Positions 42,974 through 52,405 of a stretch of 64,000 bases of DNA are shown piece by piece. Each line of letters begins with the position of its first letter. Position 1 is the stretch's first letter. The position numbers and the translations under genes were made by a program. Source of the stretch: Bosea vaviloviae (GTDB lineage: Bacteria > Pseudomonadota > Alphaproteobacteria > Rhizobiales > Beijerinckiaceae); NCBI RefSeq assembly GCF_001741865.1, contig NZ_CP017147.1, positions 1,789,001 to 1,853,000 on the forward strand, written 5' to 3'. A model generated the notes under the pieces. The model saw only the letters and a list, made by a program, of their open reading frames with translations, did no database searches and was not told the origin of the DNA.

Positions 42974-44074
42974 TCATGCCGGACGCCCCAGCCGCAGCAG
43001 GCCTGCCACCAGCCGCCGGAACAGCCCGTCCAGCGCTCCGGCGAACAGGATGATGACGCCGCCGATGACGACGACCATGTCGCGGGTGATGCTCGGCTTG
43101 TCGAAGGAAAGCTCCGCTCCGCCTTGATAGAGCACGCCGAACAGCAGCGCCGCGAGCCCGACGCCGACCGGATGGCCGCGCCCCATCAGCGCGACCGCGA
43201 TGCCGACGAAGCCATAGCCGGCGGTGAAATCGAGCAGCAGCCGGTGCTGCACGCCCATGACCTCGTTGACGGCAAGGCCGCCGGCGAGCGCGCCCGAAAT
43301 CGCCATCGCGACCATGATGATCCGCGCCGGCGAAATGCCTGCATAGGCGGCCGCGCGCGGATTGGCCCCGACCGTGCGGATCGCGTAGCCCAACCGCGAG
43401 CGATAGATCAGCGCCCAGACCGCGACGAGCGCGGCCAGCGCCAGCAGGAAGGCGCTGTTCAGCGGCGTTGCCGGCAGCTTGAGGCCGAGCGGCGCGAGCA
43501 ATTCATGCATCGGCGTCAGGATCGCGTGGCGGGCGAACTCCGGTGTCTCGGCCTGCATCGAGCCGGGCTTTCCGATCACCTCGACCAGCATGTAGACGCT
43601 GAGTGTCGCGGCGATGAAATTGAACATGATCGTGGTGATGACGACATGGCTGCCGCGCGTCGCCTGGAGCCAGCCGGGAATGAAGCCATAAAGCGCGCCG
43701 CCCGCCGCCGCCGCGAGGATCGCCAGCGGCACCAGCAGGATGCCGGGCAGCGGCGCAAGCCAGAGGCAGGCGAGCGCGACGAAAATGCCGGCGATCGTCG
43801 CCTGTCCCTCGCCGCCGATATTGAACAGCCCCGCATGGAAGGCGACGGCAACGGCAAGCCCTGTGAAAATGAAGTTCGTCGTGTAGTAGAGCGTGAAGCT
43901 GACACCCTCGGCGCTGCCCAGCGCGCCGCGCAGCAGCAATGTCGTCGCCTCCAGCGGGCTCTCGCCGATGCCGATGACGACGAGGCCTGCGACGACGAGG
44001 GCTGCCGCCACGGATACGAGGGGAACCAGGCCTGCGTCGGCCCAGCGCGGGAGGTCGATGGGGGTGGCGCTCAT
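42974..44074 (-). CDS. nucleoside ABC importer permease (NupP/BmpC-like)
   Basis: A 366-aa permease with ten or so TMs. FNIGGEGQATIAGIF is the family's cytoplasmic-gate motif, with TIMFNFIAATLSVYMLVEVIG and IRTVGANPRAAAYAGIS following. The ATG at 44074 overlaps the ATPase stop (ATGA). Longer frames upstream are shadows of the ATPase gene. Confidence 0.9.
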   Translation of the reverse strand: MSATPIDLPRWADAGLVPLVSVAAALVVAGLVVIGIGESPLEATTLLLRGALGSAEGVSFTLYYTTNFIFTGLAVAVAFHAGLFNIGGEGQATIAGIFVALACLWLAPLPGILLVPLAILAAAAGGALYGFIPGWLQATRGSHVVITTIMFNFIAATLSVYMLVEVIGKPGSMQAETPEFARHAILTPMHELLAPLGLKLPATPLNSAFLLALAALVAVWALIYRSRLGYAIRTVGANPRAAAYAGISPARIIMVAMAISGALAGGLAVNEVMGVQHRLLLDFTAGYGFVGIAVALMGRGHPVGVGLAALLFGVLYQGGAELSFDKPSITRDMVVVIGGVIILFAGALDGLFRRLVAGLLRLGRPA

Positions 44075-45621
44075 GCCGCCTCGCTCACGCCGGCCATCAG
44101 CAGCCCAAGGTCGCGCTCGTCGGCTGTCTCCGCCGCCCGTTCGCCCGTGATCTGCCCACCGCACATGGCAAGGATCCGGTCGGACAGCGCCATCACCTCC
44201 TCCAGCTCCACCGAGACCAACAGGATCGCGACGCCGGCATCGCGTAGCCCGATCAACCGGCGATGGATGAACTCGATCGCGCCGATATCGACGCCGCGCG
44301 TCGGCTGGCCGACGAGCAGCACCTTTGGCGCGCGCTCGATCTCGCGAGCGAGCACGATCTTCTGCTGGTTGCCGCCGGAGAACTTCGCCGTCTTCAACGC
44401 GGGATCGGGCGGGCGCACGTCATAGGCCGTAAACGCCGCGCGCGCATGGGCTTCGATCGCAGCGGGCGACAGGAAGGGGCCGGGTCCGAAGGCGGGCTCG
44501 TCGTGATAGCCGAGGATCGCGTTCTCGGCGGCCGAGAAGGCGGTGACGAGCCCGGCCTTCTGCCGGTCCTCGGGGATATGCATCAGTCCGAGCTTGCGCA
44601 GGCGGGCGGGGTTGCGCTCGGTCGCGTTGAGGATCTGCCCGTTCAACCGGATCACGCCGCGCGAGGGCTGGATCAGCCCGGCCAGCACTTCGAGCAATTC
44701 GCTCTGGCCGTTGCCGGCGACACCGGCGATGCCGACGATCTCGCCGGCATGCAGCGTCAGGCTTGCGTCCTTGAGCGTCTCGCAGTTGCGCCCGTCGACA
44801 TAGGACAGCCCGGCGATCTCCAGCACGGCCGGGCCAGGCTGGCGCGGCGCTTTCTCGACCCGCAGCAGCACGCGCCGGCCGACCATCGCCTCGGCCAGGG
44901 CGGCCGGCGAAGTCTCGGCCGTTGCGACATGCGCGACCATCTCGCCGCGCCGCATCACCGAGACCCTATCGGTCACGTCCATGATCTCGCGCAGCTTGTG
45001 CGTGATCAGGATCACGGTCTTGCCCTGGCGCTTCAGCGCCCTGAGCAGGCAAAAGAGTTGGTCGGCTTCCGGCGGCGTCAGCACGGCAGTGGGCTCGTCG
45101 AGGATCAGGATATCGGCGCCGCGATAGAGCGCCTTCAGGATCTCGACGCGCTGCTGCAAGCCGACGGAGAGATCGCCGATGATGGCGTCCGGGTCGATGA
45201 CGAGGCCGTATTCCTGCGAGAGCCGCGCGAGCTCGGCCCGCGCCTTGGCGAGCCCGCCTTTGAGCCATGCGCCGCCCTCGGCTCCGAGTACGACGTTCTC
45301 GACGACGGAGAGCGTCTCGACCAGCATGAAATGCTGGTGGACCATGCCGATGCCGGCCGCGATGGCCTCGCCCGGGGAGCGAATCTTGCGCGGTGCACCC
45401 GAAACCCTGATCTCGCCGGAATCGGCCTCGTAGAAACCGTAGAGGATCGACATCAAGGTCGATTTGCCGGCCCCGTTCTCGCCGACAATGCCGTGGATCG
45501 AGCCGGCGGCGACCTTGAGCGCTACGTCCTTATTGGCCTGGACCGATCCGAAGCGCTTCGAGATGCCGATCAACTCGATGGCGGGGGCCGGTTTCACGGC
45601 AGAAGGCGGGGGTTCCGTCAC
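44071..45621 (-). CDS. nucleoside ABC importer ATPase (double ABC, NupO/BmpB-like)
   Basis: A 516-aa fused ATPase. Domain 1 has Walker A GENGAGKS near 46-53, signature LSVGLQQRVEI and Walker B ILILDEPT. Domain 2 has a degenerate Walker A (GVAGNGQSEL), signature FSGGNQQKIVLAREI and VGQPTRGVD. One degenerate site is normal in the ribose/BMP-type family. The start overlaps the MBL-fold gene (ATGA) and the stop overlaps the permease gene, so three genes are tightly coupled. Confidence 0.92.
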   Translation of the reverse strand: MTEPPPSAVKPAPAIELIGISKRFGSVQANKDVALKVAAGSIHGIVGENGAGKSTLMSILYGFYEADSGEIRVSGAPRKIRSPGEAIAAGIGMVHQHFMLVETLSVVENVVLGAEGGAWLKGGLAKARAELARLSQEYGLVIDPDAIIGDLSVGLQQRVEILKALYRGADILILDEPTAVLTPPEADQLFCLLRALKRQGKTVILITHKLREIMDVTDRVSVMRRGEMVAHVATAETSPAALAEAMVGRRVLLRVEKAPRQPGPAVLEIAGLSYVDGRNCETLKDASLTLHAGEIVGIAGVAGNGQSELLEVLAGLIQPSRGVIRLNGQILNATERNPARLRKLGLMHIPEDRQKAGLVTAFSAAENAILGYHDEPAFGPGPFLSPAAIEAHARAAFTAYDVRPPDPALKTAKFSGGNQQKIVLAREIERAPKVLLVGQPTRGVDIGAIEFIHRRLIGLRDAGVAILLVSVELEEVMALSDRILAMCGGQITGERAAETADERDLGLLMAGVSEAA

Positions 45622-46355
45622 AGCGCGATCACCATGCCGTCATGCGCCCGCTCCTCGGACAAGGGCGCGCGATGCGCGAGCATCGAGACGCCCATATGCG
45701 TCAGCACGATTCGTGCCGTCTCGAGCTCTGCCCGGTGCGAGGCGAGTGTTTCGTAGTCGAGATGGTTGGCGAGCTTGACGTCCCATGTGTAGCACTCGAC
45801 CAGCAGCACATCGGCCCCGGCCGCGAGCGGGACCAGCGCCTCGGTCCAGGCGGTGTCGCCGGAAAAGGCGAAGACCTTGCCGCCATGAGCCAGCCGGTAG
45901 CCCTGGCAGGGGCCGGCGCGCTCGTCATGCACCATCGGCAAGGCGGTGACGTCGATCCCGGCGAGCGAAGCGGGGCTCTCGGGCGTGACCTCGACATAGC
46001 GGATCGGGAAGCGCCAGGCATTGGTCGCGGCGCCCGGGAAATCGGCGTCGAGCGCATGCAACGCCCGGTGCTCGACGCCGAGCGGCCCCGCGATCACCAG
46101 CGGCTCGCTGCGGCGCGAGACGAATTGCGCGTCGAGCAGGAAGGCCGGCAGGCCGCCGAAATGGTCGCCATGGAAATGCGTGAACAGCAGCGTCGAAATG
46201 CCGTTGCGTTCGATGCCGGCCTTGTTGAGCGCGACCAGGCTCGAGGCGCCGCAATCGAGCAGCATGCGCTCCCCGCCCGCCTCGACATGCAGGCAGCTGT
46301 TGAAGCGCCCGCCGGAGCCGAAGGCGTCGCCCGAGCCGAGGATGGTGATGTTCAT
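45618..46355 (-). CDS. MBL-fold metallo-hydrolase within the nucleoside operon
   Basis: This 245-aa protein has the binuclear zinc motif THFHGDH (H60, H62, D64, H65), a later HDERAGPCQGYRL, GDTAW and a C-terminal LTHMG His. The overall plan resembles RNase Z and PhnP-type phosphodiesterases (opening ITILGSGDAFGSGGR). It lies between the binding-protein gene and the ATPase gene and overlaps the latter by ATGA. A cyclic or linear phosphodiesterase that prepares nucleotides for uptake or salvage is plausible. There is no signal peptide, so it should act in the cytoplasm. Confidence 0.85.
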   Translation of the reverse strand: MNITILGSGDAFGSGGRFNSCLHVEAGGERMLLDCGASSLVALNKAGIERNGISTLLFTHFHGDHFGGLPAFLLDAQFVSRRSEPLVIAGPLGVEHRALHALDADFPGAATNAWRFPIRYVEVTPESPASLAGIDVTALPMVHDERAGPCQGYRLAHGGKVFAFSGDTAWTEALVPLAAGADVLLVECYTWDVKLANHLDYETLASHRAELETARIVLTHMGVSMLAHRAPLSEERAHDGMVIAL

Positions 46356-46377
46356 GGGATATGTGCTTCGGCCTGTG

Positions 46378-46417
46378 ATCCCGGATCGCGCCGCGGTTCC
46401 CGCGCCGCGTCCGGGAT
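46378..46417. repeat. short G+C-rich hairpin between bmp and the MBL gene
   Basis: ATCCCGGA (46378-46385) pairs with TCCGGGAT (46410-46417), with CGCGCCGCGG and CCGCGCCGCG extending the stem imperfectly. It could reduce read-through from the highly needed binding-protein gene into the transporter genes. Confidence 0.55.
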
Positions 46418-46437
46418 GATCCTCGCTGTCGCGAAGA

Positions 46438-47439
46438 TCACATCGTGCACTTCGAATCCGACATGTAGTCGTGCACCTTCACGGCCCCGCTGATGATGTC
46501 GGCGCGGGCCTTGTCGGCCGCGGCCTTCATCTCGGGCGTGATCAGCGCCTTGTTGGCGTCGTCGAGCGCCCAGCCGACGCCGTCCTCCTTCAGCCCCAGC
46601 ACCGAGATGCCGGGCTTCCAGGTGCCGTCTCGCGCCGCTTTGAAGGAGGCGTAGGTCGCCACATCGACGCGCTTCAGCATCGAGGTCAGCACCTTGCCGG
46701 GCTGCAGGCCGTTCTGGTTGGAATCGACGCCGATGCCGAGCTTGCCGGCGTCTGCGGCGGCGCGCAGCACGCCGATGCCGGTGCCGCCCGCCGCGTGGTA
46801 GATCACGTCGGCGCCGCGGTCGATCTGCGACTTGGCGAGCTCGCCGCCCTTGACCGGATCGTTCCAGGCCGAGGGTGTCGAGCCGGTCATGTTCTGGAAG
46901 ATCTCGGCGTCCTTCTTGGCCGCCTTGACGCCCTGGACATAGCCGCAGGCGAATTTGCGGATCAACGGAATGTCCATGCCGCCGACGAAGCCGACCTTGT
47001 TGGTCTTCGAGGCCATGCCGGCCAGGAGCCCGACGAGATAGGAGCCCTCCTGCTCCTTGAATACGACCGACTGCACGTTGGGCAGCTCTACGACCATGTC
47101 GATGATGGTGAATTTCAGGTCCGGGAACTCAGCCGCGACCTTCTGCAGGGCCGTCGCCTGCGAGAAACCGACGGCGATGATCGGCGAATTGCCGTCGCGG
47201 GCGAAGCGGCGTAGCGCCTGCTCGATCTGGGCTTCGTTGGTCGGCTCGAAATCGCGGAACTCCACGCCGGTCTCGGCCTTGAACTTCTCCGCGCCGATAT
47301 AGGCGGCCTCGTTGAAGGATTTGTCGAACTTGCCGCCCTTGTCATAGACGACCGCCGGCTTGATCGCTTGCTGAGCCATCGCGGCCACGGCCGAAAGGGC
47401 GACGCCGGCAAGCGCGAGCGCGAGAGATTTCAACCGCAT
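46438..47439 (-). CDS. BMP-family nucleoside-binding protein
   Basis: A 333-aa periplasmic binding protein. The signal peptide MRLKSLALALAGVALSAVAAMAQ has no lipobox Cys, so the protein is soluble. Family marks are VVYDKGGKFDKSFNEAAYIGAEKF, the GFSQATALQ loop, VGFVGGMDIPLIRKFACGYVQG and IGVDSNQNGLQPGKVLTSM. It heads the operon and defines the importer as purine/pyrimidine nucleoside type. The following cdd, punA and deo genes support that assignment. Confidence 0.93.
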   Translation of the reverse strand: MRLKSLALALAGVALSAVAAMAQQAIKPAVVYDKGGKFDKSFNEAAYIGAEKFKAETGVEFRDFEPTNEAQIEQALRRFARDGNSPIIAVGFSQATALQKVAAEFPDLKFTIIDMVVELPNVQSVVFKEQEGSYLVGLLAGMASKTNKVGFVGGMDIPLIRKFACGYVQGVKAAKKDAEIFQNMTGSTPSAWNDPVKGGELAKSQIDRGADVIYHAAGGTGIGVLRAAADAGKLGIGVDSNQNGLQPGKVLTSMLKRVDVATYASFKAARDGTWKPGISVLGLKEDGVGWALDDANKALITPEMKAAADKARADIISGAVKVHDYMSDSKCTM

Positions 47440-47598
47440 GGATCATTCCCCTGTTCGATCTTTGGGGCGGTTTTCCCGCCCTGTCTGAGCTTACGATGGC
47501 ATGGCTTGGCGACGCGGCCAAGCCGGGACCGCGCCATGATCCTGCGGCCGTTCTTCGCGGCGATTGCAGGAGCGGCAGGATCGGCTTAACCCTAGGGG

Positions 47599-48384
47599 AT
47601 GAGCCTGAACGACGCTGAGATCGAGCGCTATGCCCGCCATCTGGTGCTGCCCGAGATCGGCGGGCCGGGCCAGAATCGGCTGAAGAATGCCCGGGTTCTG
47701 GTCATTGGCGCGGGCGGGCTGGGGGCTCCGTTGCTGCAATATCTGGCGGCGGCGGGCATCGGCAAGATCGGTATCGTCGACGACGACATCGTCTCGCTCT
47801 CCAATCTGCAACGTCAGACCATTTTCAGCACCGCCGACATCGGCGAGCACAAGGCCGTTGTCGCGGCCGAATTCATCCGCGGGCTCAATCCCAACGTCGT
47901 GGTCGAGGAGCACGTCGTCCGCATCGATCCGCACAATGCCCGCGCGCTGATCGCCTTCTACGACATCGTCGCTGAAGGCTCGGACAATTTCAGCACGCGC
48001 TACGCCGTCTCGGATGCCTGCTTCCATGAGCGGCGACCGCTGGTCACCGCCGCGCTCGGCCGTTTCGACGGTTCACTGACGACGATCCGGGCGCATGAGG
48101 CCAGCCCCGACGGCAAGCCCAACCCGACCTATCGCTGTCTCTTCCCGCAGGAGCCGCCGCCCGGCACGGTCGCGCCCTGCGCCGAGGCCGGCGTGCTGGG
48201 GGCGCTCGCGGGCGTGATGGGCTCGCTGATGGCGCTGGAGGTGGTGCGCGCCGTCACCGGCTTCGGCGAATCGCTGGTCGGCAAGCTCCTGCTCGTCGAC
48301 GCCCTGACGATGCGCTTCGAGACGATGCGCTATGGCTGGGATGCGGGGAATCCGTTGAGCGGGCGAGTGGCGAGTGGCGAATAG
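47599..48384 (+). CDS. MoeB/ThiF/HesA-family adenylyltransferase
   Basis: A 261-aa E1-like enzyme that adenylates the C-terminus of a ubiquitin-like sulfur carrier such as MoaD or ThiS. The ATP motif is GAGGLGAP (37-44) and the nucleotide/Mg segment VDDDIVSLSNLQRQ (60-73). TYRCLFPQ and PCAEAGVLGALAGVMG are conserved with MoeB. The C-terminal CxxC zinc pair of E. coli MoeB is absent. The last seven residues (GRVASGE) and the TAG stop are encoded by a heptamer repeat that runs into the gene. Confidence 0.88.
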   Translation: MSLNDAEIERYARHLVLPEIGGPGQNRLKNARVLVIGAGGLGAPLLQYLAAAGIGKIGIVDDDIVSLSNLQRQTIFSTADIGEHKAVVAAEFIRGLNPNVVVEEHVVRIDPHNARALIAFYDIVAEGSDNFSTRYAVSDACFHERRPLVTAALGRFDGSLTTIRAHEASPDGKPNPTYRCLFPQEPPPGTVAPCAEAGVLGALAGVMGSLMALEVVRAVTGFGESLVGKLLLVDALTMRFETMRYGWDAGNPLSGRVASGE

Positions 48385-48430
48385 CGAGTGGAGCGAGCAT
48401 CCACTCGCCACTCGTTATTCGCCCCTCGCC
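48361..48430. repeat. heptamer-based hairpin element (family A), copy 5
   Basis: CGAGTGG, CGAGTGG, CGAATAG, CGAGTGG (48364-48391) face CCACTCG, CCACTCG, TTATTCG, CCCCTCG (48401-48428). The moeB-like stop codon is the TAG of the third heptamer, and the right end reaches the gshB stop. The element therefore joins two convergent genes directly. Confidence 0.88.
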
Positions 48431-49368
48431 TACCGCTTCGCCTCGATCACATCCCACAGCTGCGCCGCCAGATCCGGGCCGCCGAGCTTCTTGATCGCGC
48501 GCACGCCGGTCGGCGCCGTCACGTTGATCTCGGTCAGGTTGCCGCCGATCACGTCGATGCCGACGAGCAGCAGGCCGCGCTCGCGCAGCGTCGGGCCGAT
48601 GGCCTCGCAGATTTCGAGTTCGCGCTTCGATAGATCGGTCGGCCTGGCTGCACCGCCGCGCACCATGTTGGCGCGCAGGTCGCCGGTCGCCGGCACCCGG
48701 TTGACCGCGCCCGCCGCCTTGCCGTCGATCAGGATGATGCGCTTGTCGCCTTCCGAGACCTCCTTCATGAAGCGCTGCACCACCCAGGGCTCGCGGAAGA
48801 TGCCGGCGAAGAGGTCGTAGAGCGAACCGAAATTCGGGTCGTCCTTGCCGGTCTTGAACACGGTCGCGCCGCCATGGCCGTAAAGCGGCTTCATCACGAT
48901 CTCGCCGAATTCGTCGCGGAACGCCTCGATCTCGGCCTTGTCGCGGGTGATCAGCGTCTGCGGCATCAACTCCGGGAAATGCGTGACCAGGATCTTTTCG
49001 GGCGCGTTGCGCACCTCGGTCGGGTTGTTGACCACCAGCGTCTTGGGGTGGATGCGCTCGAGCAGATGGGTCGTCGTGACATAGGCCATGTCGAAGGGCG
49101 GATCCTGGCGCAGCAGCACGACGTCGAGCGTCGAGAGATCGATGCGCTCCTCAGTGCCCGCCGTGAAATGGTCGCCCTCGACATCGCGCACCGTGACCGG
49201 CCTGATCCGGGCCGTGACCTTGCCGTCGCGCAGCGAGAGTTTATCCGGCGTGTAGGTGTAGAGCGTGTGCCCTCGGCCTTGAGCCTCGAGCATCAGCGCG
49301 AAGCCGGTATCGCCGGCGATTCGGACGCGCTCGATCGGGTCCATCTGGATGGCGACGTTCAGGGTCAT
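48430..49368 (-). CDS. gshB: glutathione synthetase
   Basis: A 312-aa ATP-grasp enzyme that joins gamma-glutamylcysteine and glycine. It has the GshB opening [26 protein letters not shown], the [20 protein letters not shown] block, the ATP segment [16 protein letters not shown] and the metal-binding region ending [19 protein letters not shown]. The ATG at 49368 gives the usual length (E. coli 316). Its gene order with yraN and rsmI is common in Hyphomicrobiales. Confidence 0.96.
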   Translation of the reverse strand: MTLNVAIQMDPIERVRIAGDTGFALMLEAQGRGHTLYTYTPDKLSLRDGKVTARIRPVTVRDVEGDHFTAGTEERIDLSTLDVVLLRQDPPFDMAYVTTTHLLERIHPKTLVVNNPTEVRNAPEKILVTHFPELMPQTLITRDKAEIEAFRDEFGEIVMKPLYGHGGATVFKTGKDDPNFGSLYDLFAGIFREPWVVQRFMKEVSEGDKRIILIDGKAAGAVNRVPATGDLRANMVRGGAARPTDLSKRELEICEAIGPTLRERGLLLVGIDVIGGNLTEINVTAPTGVRAIKKLGGPDLAAQLWDVIEAKR

Positions 49369-49443
49369 GTAAAGAGCGCTCCGATTGTGTAGCGCGCCCT
49401 TATCGACCGGCGCGCACCGCATCGGCAAGTGGGATGCCTTGCG

Positions 49444-49824
49444 TCACAAGACAAGTTCGAACACGCCCAGTACATGGCGCGGCCAATGCCGGGGCGCGAG
49501 AAAGACCGCGTCGGCCCGCAAATGATGCTCCATCGCCCAGGGGTTTTGCGCAAGCCATTGCCGGATCCGCGCCTCGACGAGCCGGTGCTTCTGCGGCGTG
49601 ATGGCACTGAGCGCATCCTCCAGCGCGCCGCGCGCCTTGACCTCGACGAAGGCGATGGTGCGGCCGCGCTTGACGATGAGGTCGATCTCGCCGCCCTTGC
49701 CGCCGAAGCGCCGCGCCAGCAGCCGGTAGCCCTTCATTGAGAGATAGATCAGCGCGAGCCATTCAGCCTTGCGCCCGGTTGTCGCGGCAGTCCGAGCCTT
49801 CGGCCGGCGGCTAGACGGATTCAT
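49444..49824 (-). CDS. YraN/UPF0102 family nuclease-fold protein
   Basis: A 126-aa protein with the restriction-endonuclease-like motif [22 protein letters not shown], whose E, D and ExK residues match the PD-(D/E)xK pattern. [23 protein letters not shown] precedes it. The family is linked to DNA uptake or Holliday-junction processing but the role is unproven. It is encoded between rsmI and gshB, the usual location. A family C repeat separates it from rsmI. Confidence 0.9.
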   Translation of the reverse strand: MNPSSRRPKARTAATTGRKAEWLALIYLSMKGYRLLARRFGGKGGEIDLIVKRGRTIAFVEVKARGALEDALSAITPQKHRLVEARIRQWLAQNPWAMEHHLRADAVFLAPRHWPRHVLGVFELVL

Positions 49825-49853
49825 CAGGAGACATCAGATGGGTCGGGGTCCAC

Positions 49854-49996
49854 CGTCATGCTCGCCCTTGTGGCGAGCATCCACGTCTTGAACACAGGTC
49901 TCGACGAAGGAAGACGTGGATGGTCGGGACAAGCCCGACCATGACGGATGACCGACATATGTCGGTCTCCGTCGAAACCTGCCCGACCATGACGGG
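49854..49996. repeat. dispersed hairpin repeat (family C), copy 2
   Basis: GTCATGCTCGCC at the left and GACCATGACGG at the right enclose CATCCACGTCTT against AAGACGTGGATG (12 bp, exact). A second short hairpin ACCGACATATGTCGGT follows. It shares most of its sequence with 4203-4315. Confidence 0.8.
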
Positions 49997-50040
49997 AAGG
50001 GCGATGCCGATTGTTCGTCCTGGACGGGCATGGGGCATGC

Positions 50041-50952
50041 TCAAGGCTCCTCGCGGGTCAGCTCGAGCGCGCGGGCGTAGATCTTGCGGCGCGGCTGACC
50101 GGTCTGCGCGGCGACCTGCGCCACCGCTTCCTTCAGCGAGACATCGGCGAGCGCGGCGCGCAGTCTTTCGTCGATGACGTCGCCGGCCGGCGCCAGCTCC
50201 TCGGCCCCGGGCGGGCCGATGATGACGACGATCTCGCCGCGCGCCTCCTCCTCGCTGTCATAGTGGCTGGCGAGTTCGGCGAGCGAGCCGCGCCGGACAT
50301 TCTCGTAATATTTGGTCAGTTCGCGCGCCACGGCGGCGGGCCTCGCGCCGAGCACGGCGGCGGCGTCGCCCAGCATCTCGGCGAGACGGCGCGGCGATTC
50401 GAAGAAGACCAGCGTGCCGGGAATCGCGGCGAGCTCGGTCAGGCGCCCGCGCCGCGCCGCGGCCTTGGGCGGCAGGAAGCCCTCGAAGAAGAAGCGGTCG
50501 GTCGGCAGCCCCGCCAGCACCAGCGCCGCCAGTACGGCGGAGGGGCCGGGGATGCCGGTCACGGCTAAGCCTTCCGCCACGACATCGGCGACGAGCTTGT
50601 AGCCGGGGTCGGAGACCAGCGGCGTGCCCGCATCCGAGATCAAGGCGAGCCGGCCGCCCTCGCGCAGCTTCGCCAGCACTTTTGGGCGCATCAGCGCGGC
50701 GTTGTGCTCGTGATAGGGCAACAACGGTGTCGAGATGCCGTAATGCGCCAGCAGCGTCTTCGAGGTCCGGGTGTCTTCGGCGAGCACCGCATCGGCCGCA
50801 GCAAGCGTCGCCAGGGCGCGGAAGGAAATGTCGCGCAGATTGCCGATCGGCGTCGCGACGATGTGCAGCCCGGGCGCGAGCGGCTCGGCCTCGGCCTTGA
50901 GCCCGAAGGCGGTGTAGCTGGGAGAGCGGGGTGTGGAGGGTTGGGTCGACAT
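50041..50952 (-). CDS. rsmI: 16S rRNA (cytidine1402-2'-O)-methyltransferase
   Basis: This 303-aa SAM-dependent methyltransferase has the tetrapyrrole-methylase fold: VATPIGNLRDIS, AEDTRTSKTLLAHYGI, LISDAGTPLVSDPG and TLVFFESPRRL are all RsmI hallmarks. The ATG at 50952 gives MSTQPSTPRSPSYTAFG; the longer open frame has no relation to the family. It is divergent from the LpoA-like lipoprotein gene, an arrangement typical of the locus. Confidence 0.95.
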   Translation of the reverse strand: MSTQPSTPRSPSYTAFGLKAEAEPLAPGLHIVATPIGNLRDISFRALATLAAADAVLAEDTRTSKTLLAHYGISTPLLPYHEHNAALMRPKVLAKLREGGRLALISDAGTPLVSDPGYKLVADVVAEGLAVTGIPGPSAVLAALVLAGLPTDRFFFEGFLPPKAAARRGRLTELAAIPGTLVFFESPRRLAEMLGDAAAVLGARPAAVARELTKYYENVRRGSLAELASHYDSEEEARGEIVVIIGPPGAEELAPAGDVIDERLRAALADVSLKEAVAQVAAQTGQPRRKIYARALELTREEP

Positions 50953-51151
50953 GGCTTGCACGCTGCCACAAGCGCTCGGCTTTCGCCACGGCCGCAGCCT
51001 GCGGAATGGCTGACGGGGGCGGCGCAACTCAGAGTTAACAACTTGAAAATACCATGGCGGACTGGCAGGAAAGCCCCACGGTCGGGGGACTGCACCACCG
51101 GGCGGCTTCTCGCCGCACTGGTTCATAAGTTTTAGGTCCAGAGTTCGGCTC

Positions 51152-52384
51152 ATGACTGGAGATCGCCCCGTGTTGCGCCCCTGGCACCTCGCTCCGATCT
51201 TGTCTCTGCGCATCCCGGCGCTGGCGGTCTTCGCCTCGCTCGCGCTCGCCGCCTGCAGCGGTGGCCCCTCCGGCATGCCGGGCTTCGACACGGGCTCTCC
51301 GGGAACAGCCCAGGGCCAGCCGGCGAGCTCCGGCCAGACGATCGGCAATGGCAAGGTCAAGGTCGGCCTCATCCTGCCGCTGACGGCGGAAGGGCAGGGC
51401 GCCGTGGTCGGCAATTCGCTGCGCAACGCGGCCGAGATGGCGCTTGCCGAATTCCCCGGCGCCGACCTGACATTGCTGGTCAAGGATGATCGTGGCACGC
51501 CGGAGGGGGCGCAGGCGGGAACCCAGGAGGCGCTGCGCGAGGGCGCGGAGCTGATCATCGGCCCGCTCTTCGCGCCTTCCGTCCAGGCTGCGGCGCAGGT
51601 CGCGCGCTCTGCCAACCGCCCGGTCATGGCCTTCTCCAGCGACAGCAATGTCGCGACGCGTGGCGTCTATCTGCTCTCCTTCCCGCCCGAGAACGACGTC
51701 AATCGCGTCATCGCCTACGCCTCGGCGCAAGGTAAGAAATCCTTCGCCGCGCTGGTGCCGGACACCGCCTATGGCAAGGTCGTCGAGGCCGCCTTCCAGC
51801 AGGCCGTCGCCGATCGCGGCGCGCGCACTGTGGCTATCGAGCGCTTCAGCGGCGACGCCAACAGCATGCGCGCGGCGGTCGGCAGGCTTGCTCCGTCGCT
51901 GCCGCAGGCCGACGCGCTGTTCGTGCCGGCTGCCGCCGACACCATGCCGGCGCTCGGCCTCGCCTTGCAGCAGGGCGGTTTCGATCCGACCAAGGTCAAG
52001 CCGCTTGGCACCGGCGTCTGGAACGACGGCGCCGTTGCGCGCGTTCCGGCGATCCAGGGCGGCTGGTTCGCCTCGCCCGACACGGCCGGCTTCAACGCCT
52101 TTGCCGGGCGCTACCAGCAGCGCTTCAACAGCGCCCCGACCCGCACCGCGACCCTGGCCTATGACGCGGTCTCACTGGCTGCCGCGCTTGCCCGTACGCA
52201 AGGGTCACAGCGCTTCTCGGAAGCCGTGCTGGCCAACGCCTCGGGTTTTGCGGGCGCCGACGGCGTCTTCCGCTTCCGTCCCGATGGCCAGAACGAGCGC
52301 GGGCTGGCGGTGCTGGAGCTGCGCAACGGCCAGATCGTCACGGTCAACGCCGCCCCGCGCGATCTCGGGCCGAGGACGCAGTAA
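51152..52384 (+). CDS. LpoA-like penicillin-binding protein activator (lipoprotein)
   Basis: A 410-aa lipoprotein with lipobox LALAAC (Cys at 35). The mature part is a type I periplasmic-binding-protein fold (VKVGLILPLTAEGQGAVVGNSLRNAAEMA, then LIIGPLFAPSVQAAAQVA) as in the C-terminal domain of LpoA and in LppC. In gammaproteobacteria LpoA activates PBP1A at the outer membrane. The alphaproteobacterial homologue lacks the N-terminal TPR domain, as here, so the exact role is uncertain. Context next to rsmI supports the assignment. Confidence 0.85.
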   Translation: MTGDRPVLRPWHLAPILSLRIPALAVFASLALAACSGGPSGMPGFDTGSPGTAQGQPASSGQTIGNGKVKVGLILPLTAEGQGAVVGNSLRNAAEMALAEFPGADLTLLVKDDRGTPEGAQAGTQEALREGAELIIGPLFAPSVQAAAQVARSANRPVMAFSSDSNVATRGVYLLSFPPENDVNRVIAYASAQGKKSFAALVPDTAYGKVVEAAFQQAVADRGARTVAIERFSGDANSMRAAVGRLAPSLPQADALFVPAAADTMPALGLALQQGGFDPTKVKPLGTGVWNDGAVARVPAIQGGWFASPDTAGFNAFAGRYQQRFNSAPTRTATLAYDAVSLAAALARTQGSQRFSEAVLANASGFAGADGVFRFRPDGQNERGLAVLELRNGQIVTVNAAPRDLGPRTQ

Positions 52385-52405
52385 TTCTGCCCTCGGGCCC
52401 TGCCG

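Noticed and set aside
44071..45621. degenerate second Walker A of the double ATPase as a disabling mutation
   Set aside because: Unequal ATP sites are normal in ribose/BMP-type fused ATPases.
50953..51151. possible structured RNA between rsmI and the LpoA-like gene
   Set aside because: GGAAAGCCCC and G+C-rich stems recall RNase P or cobalamin elements, but the spacer is too short for RNase P and lacks the conserved B12-box order.
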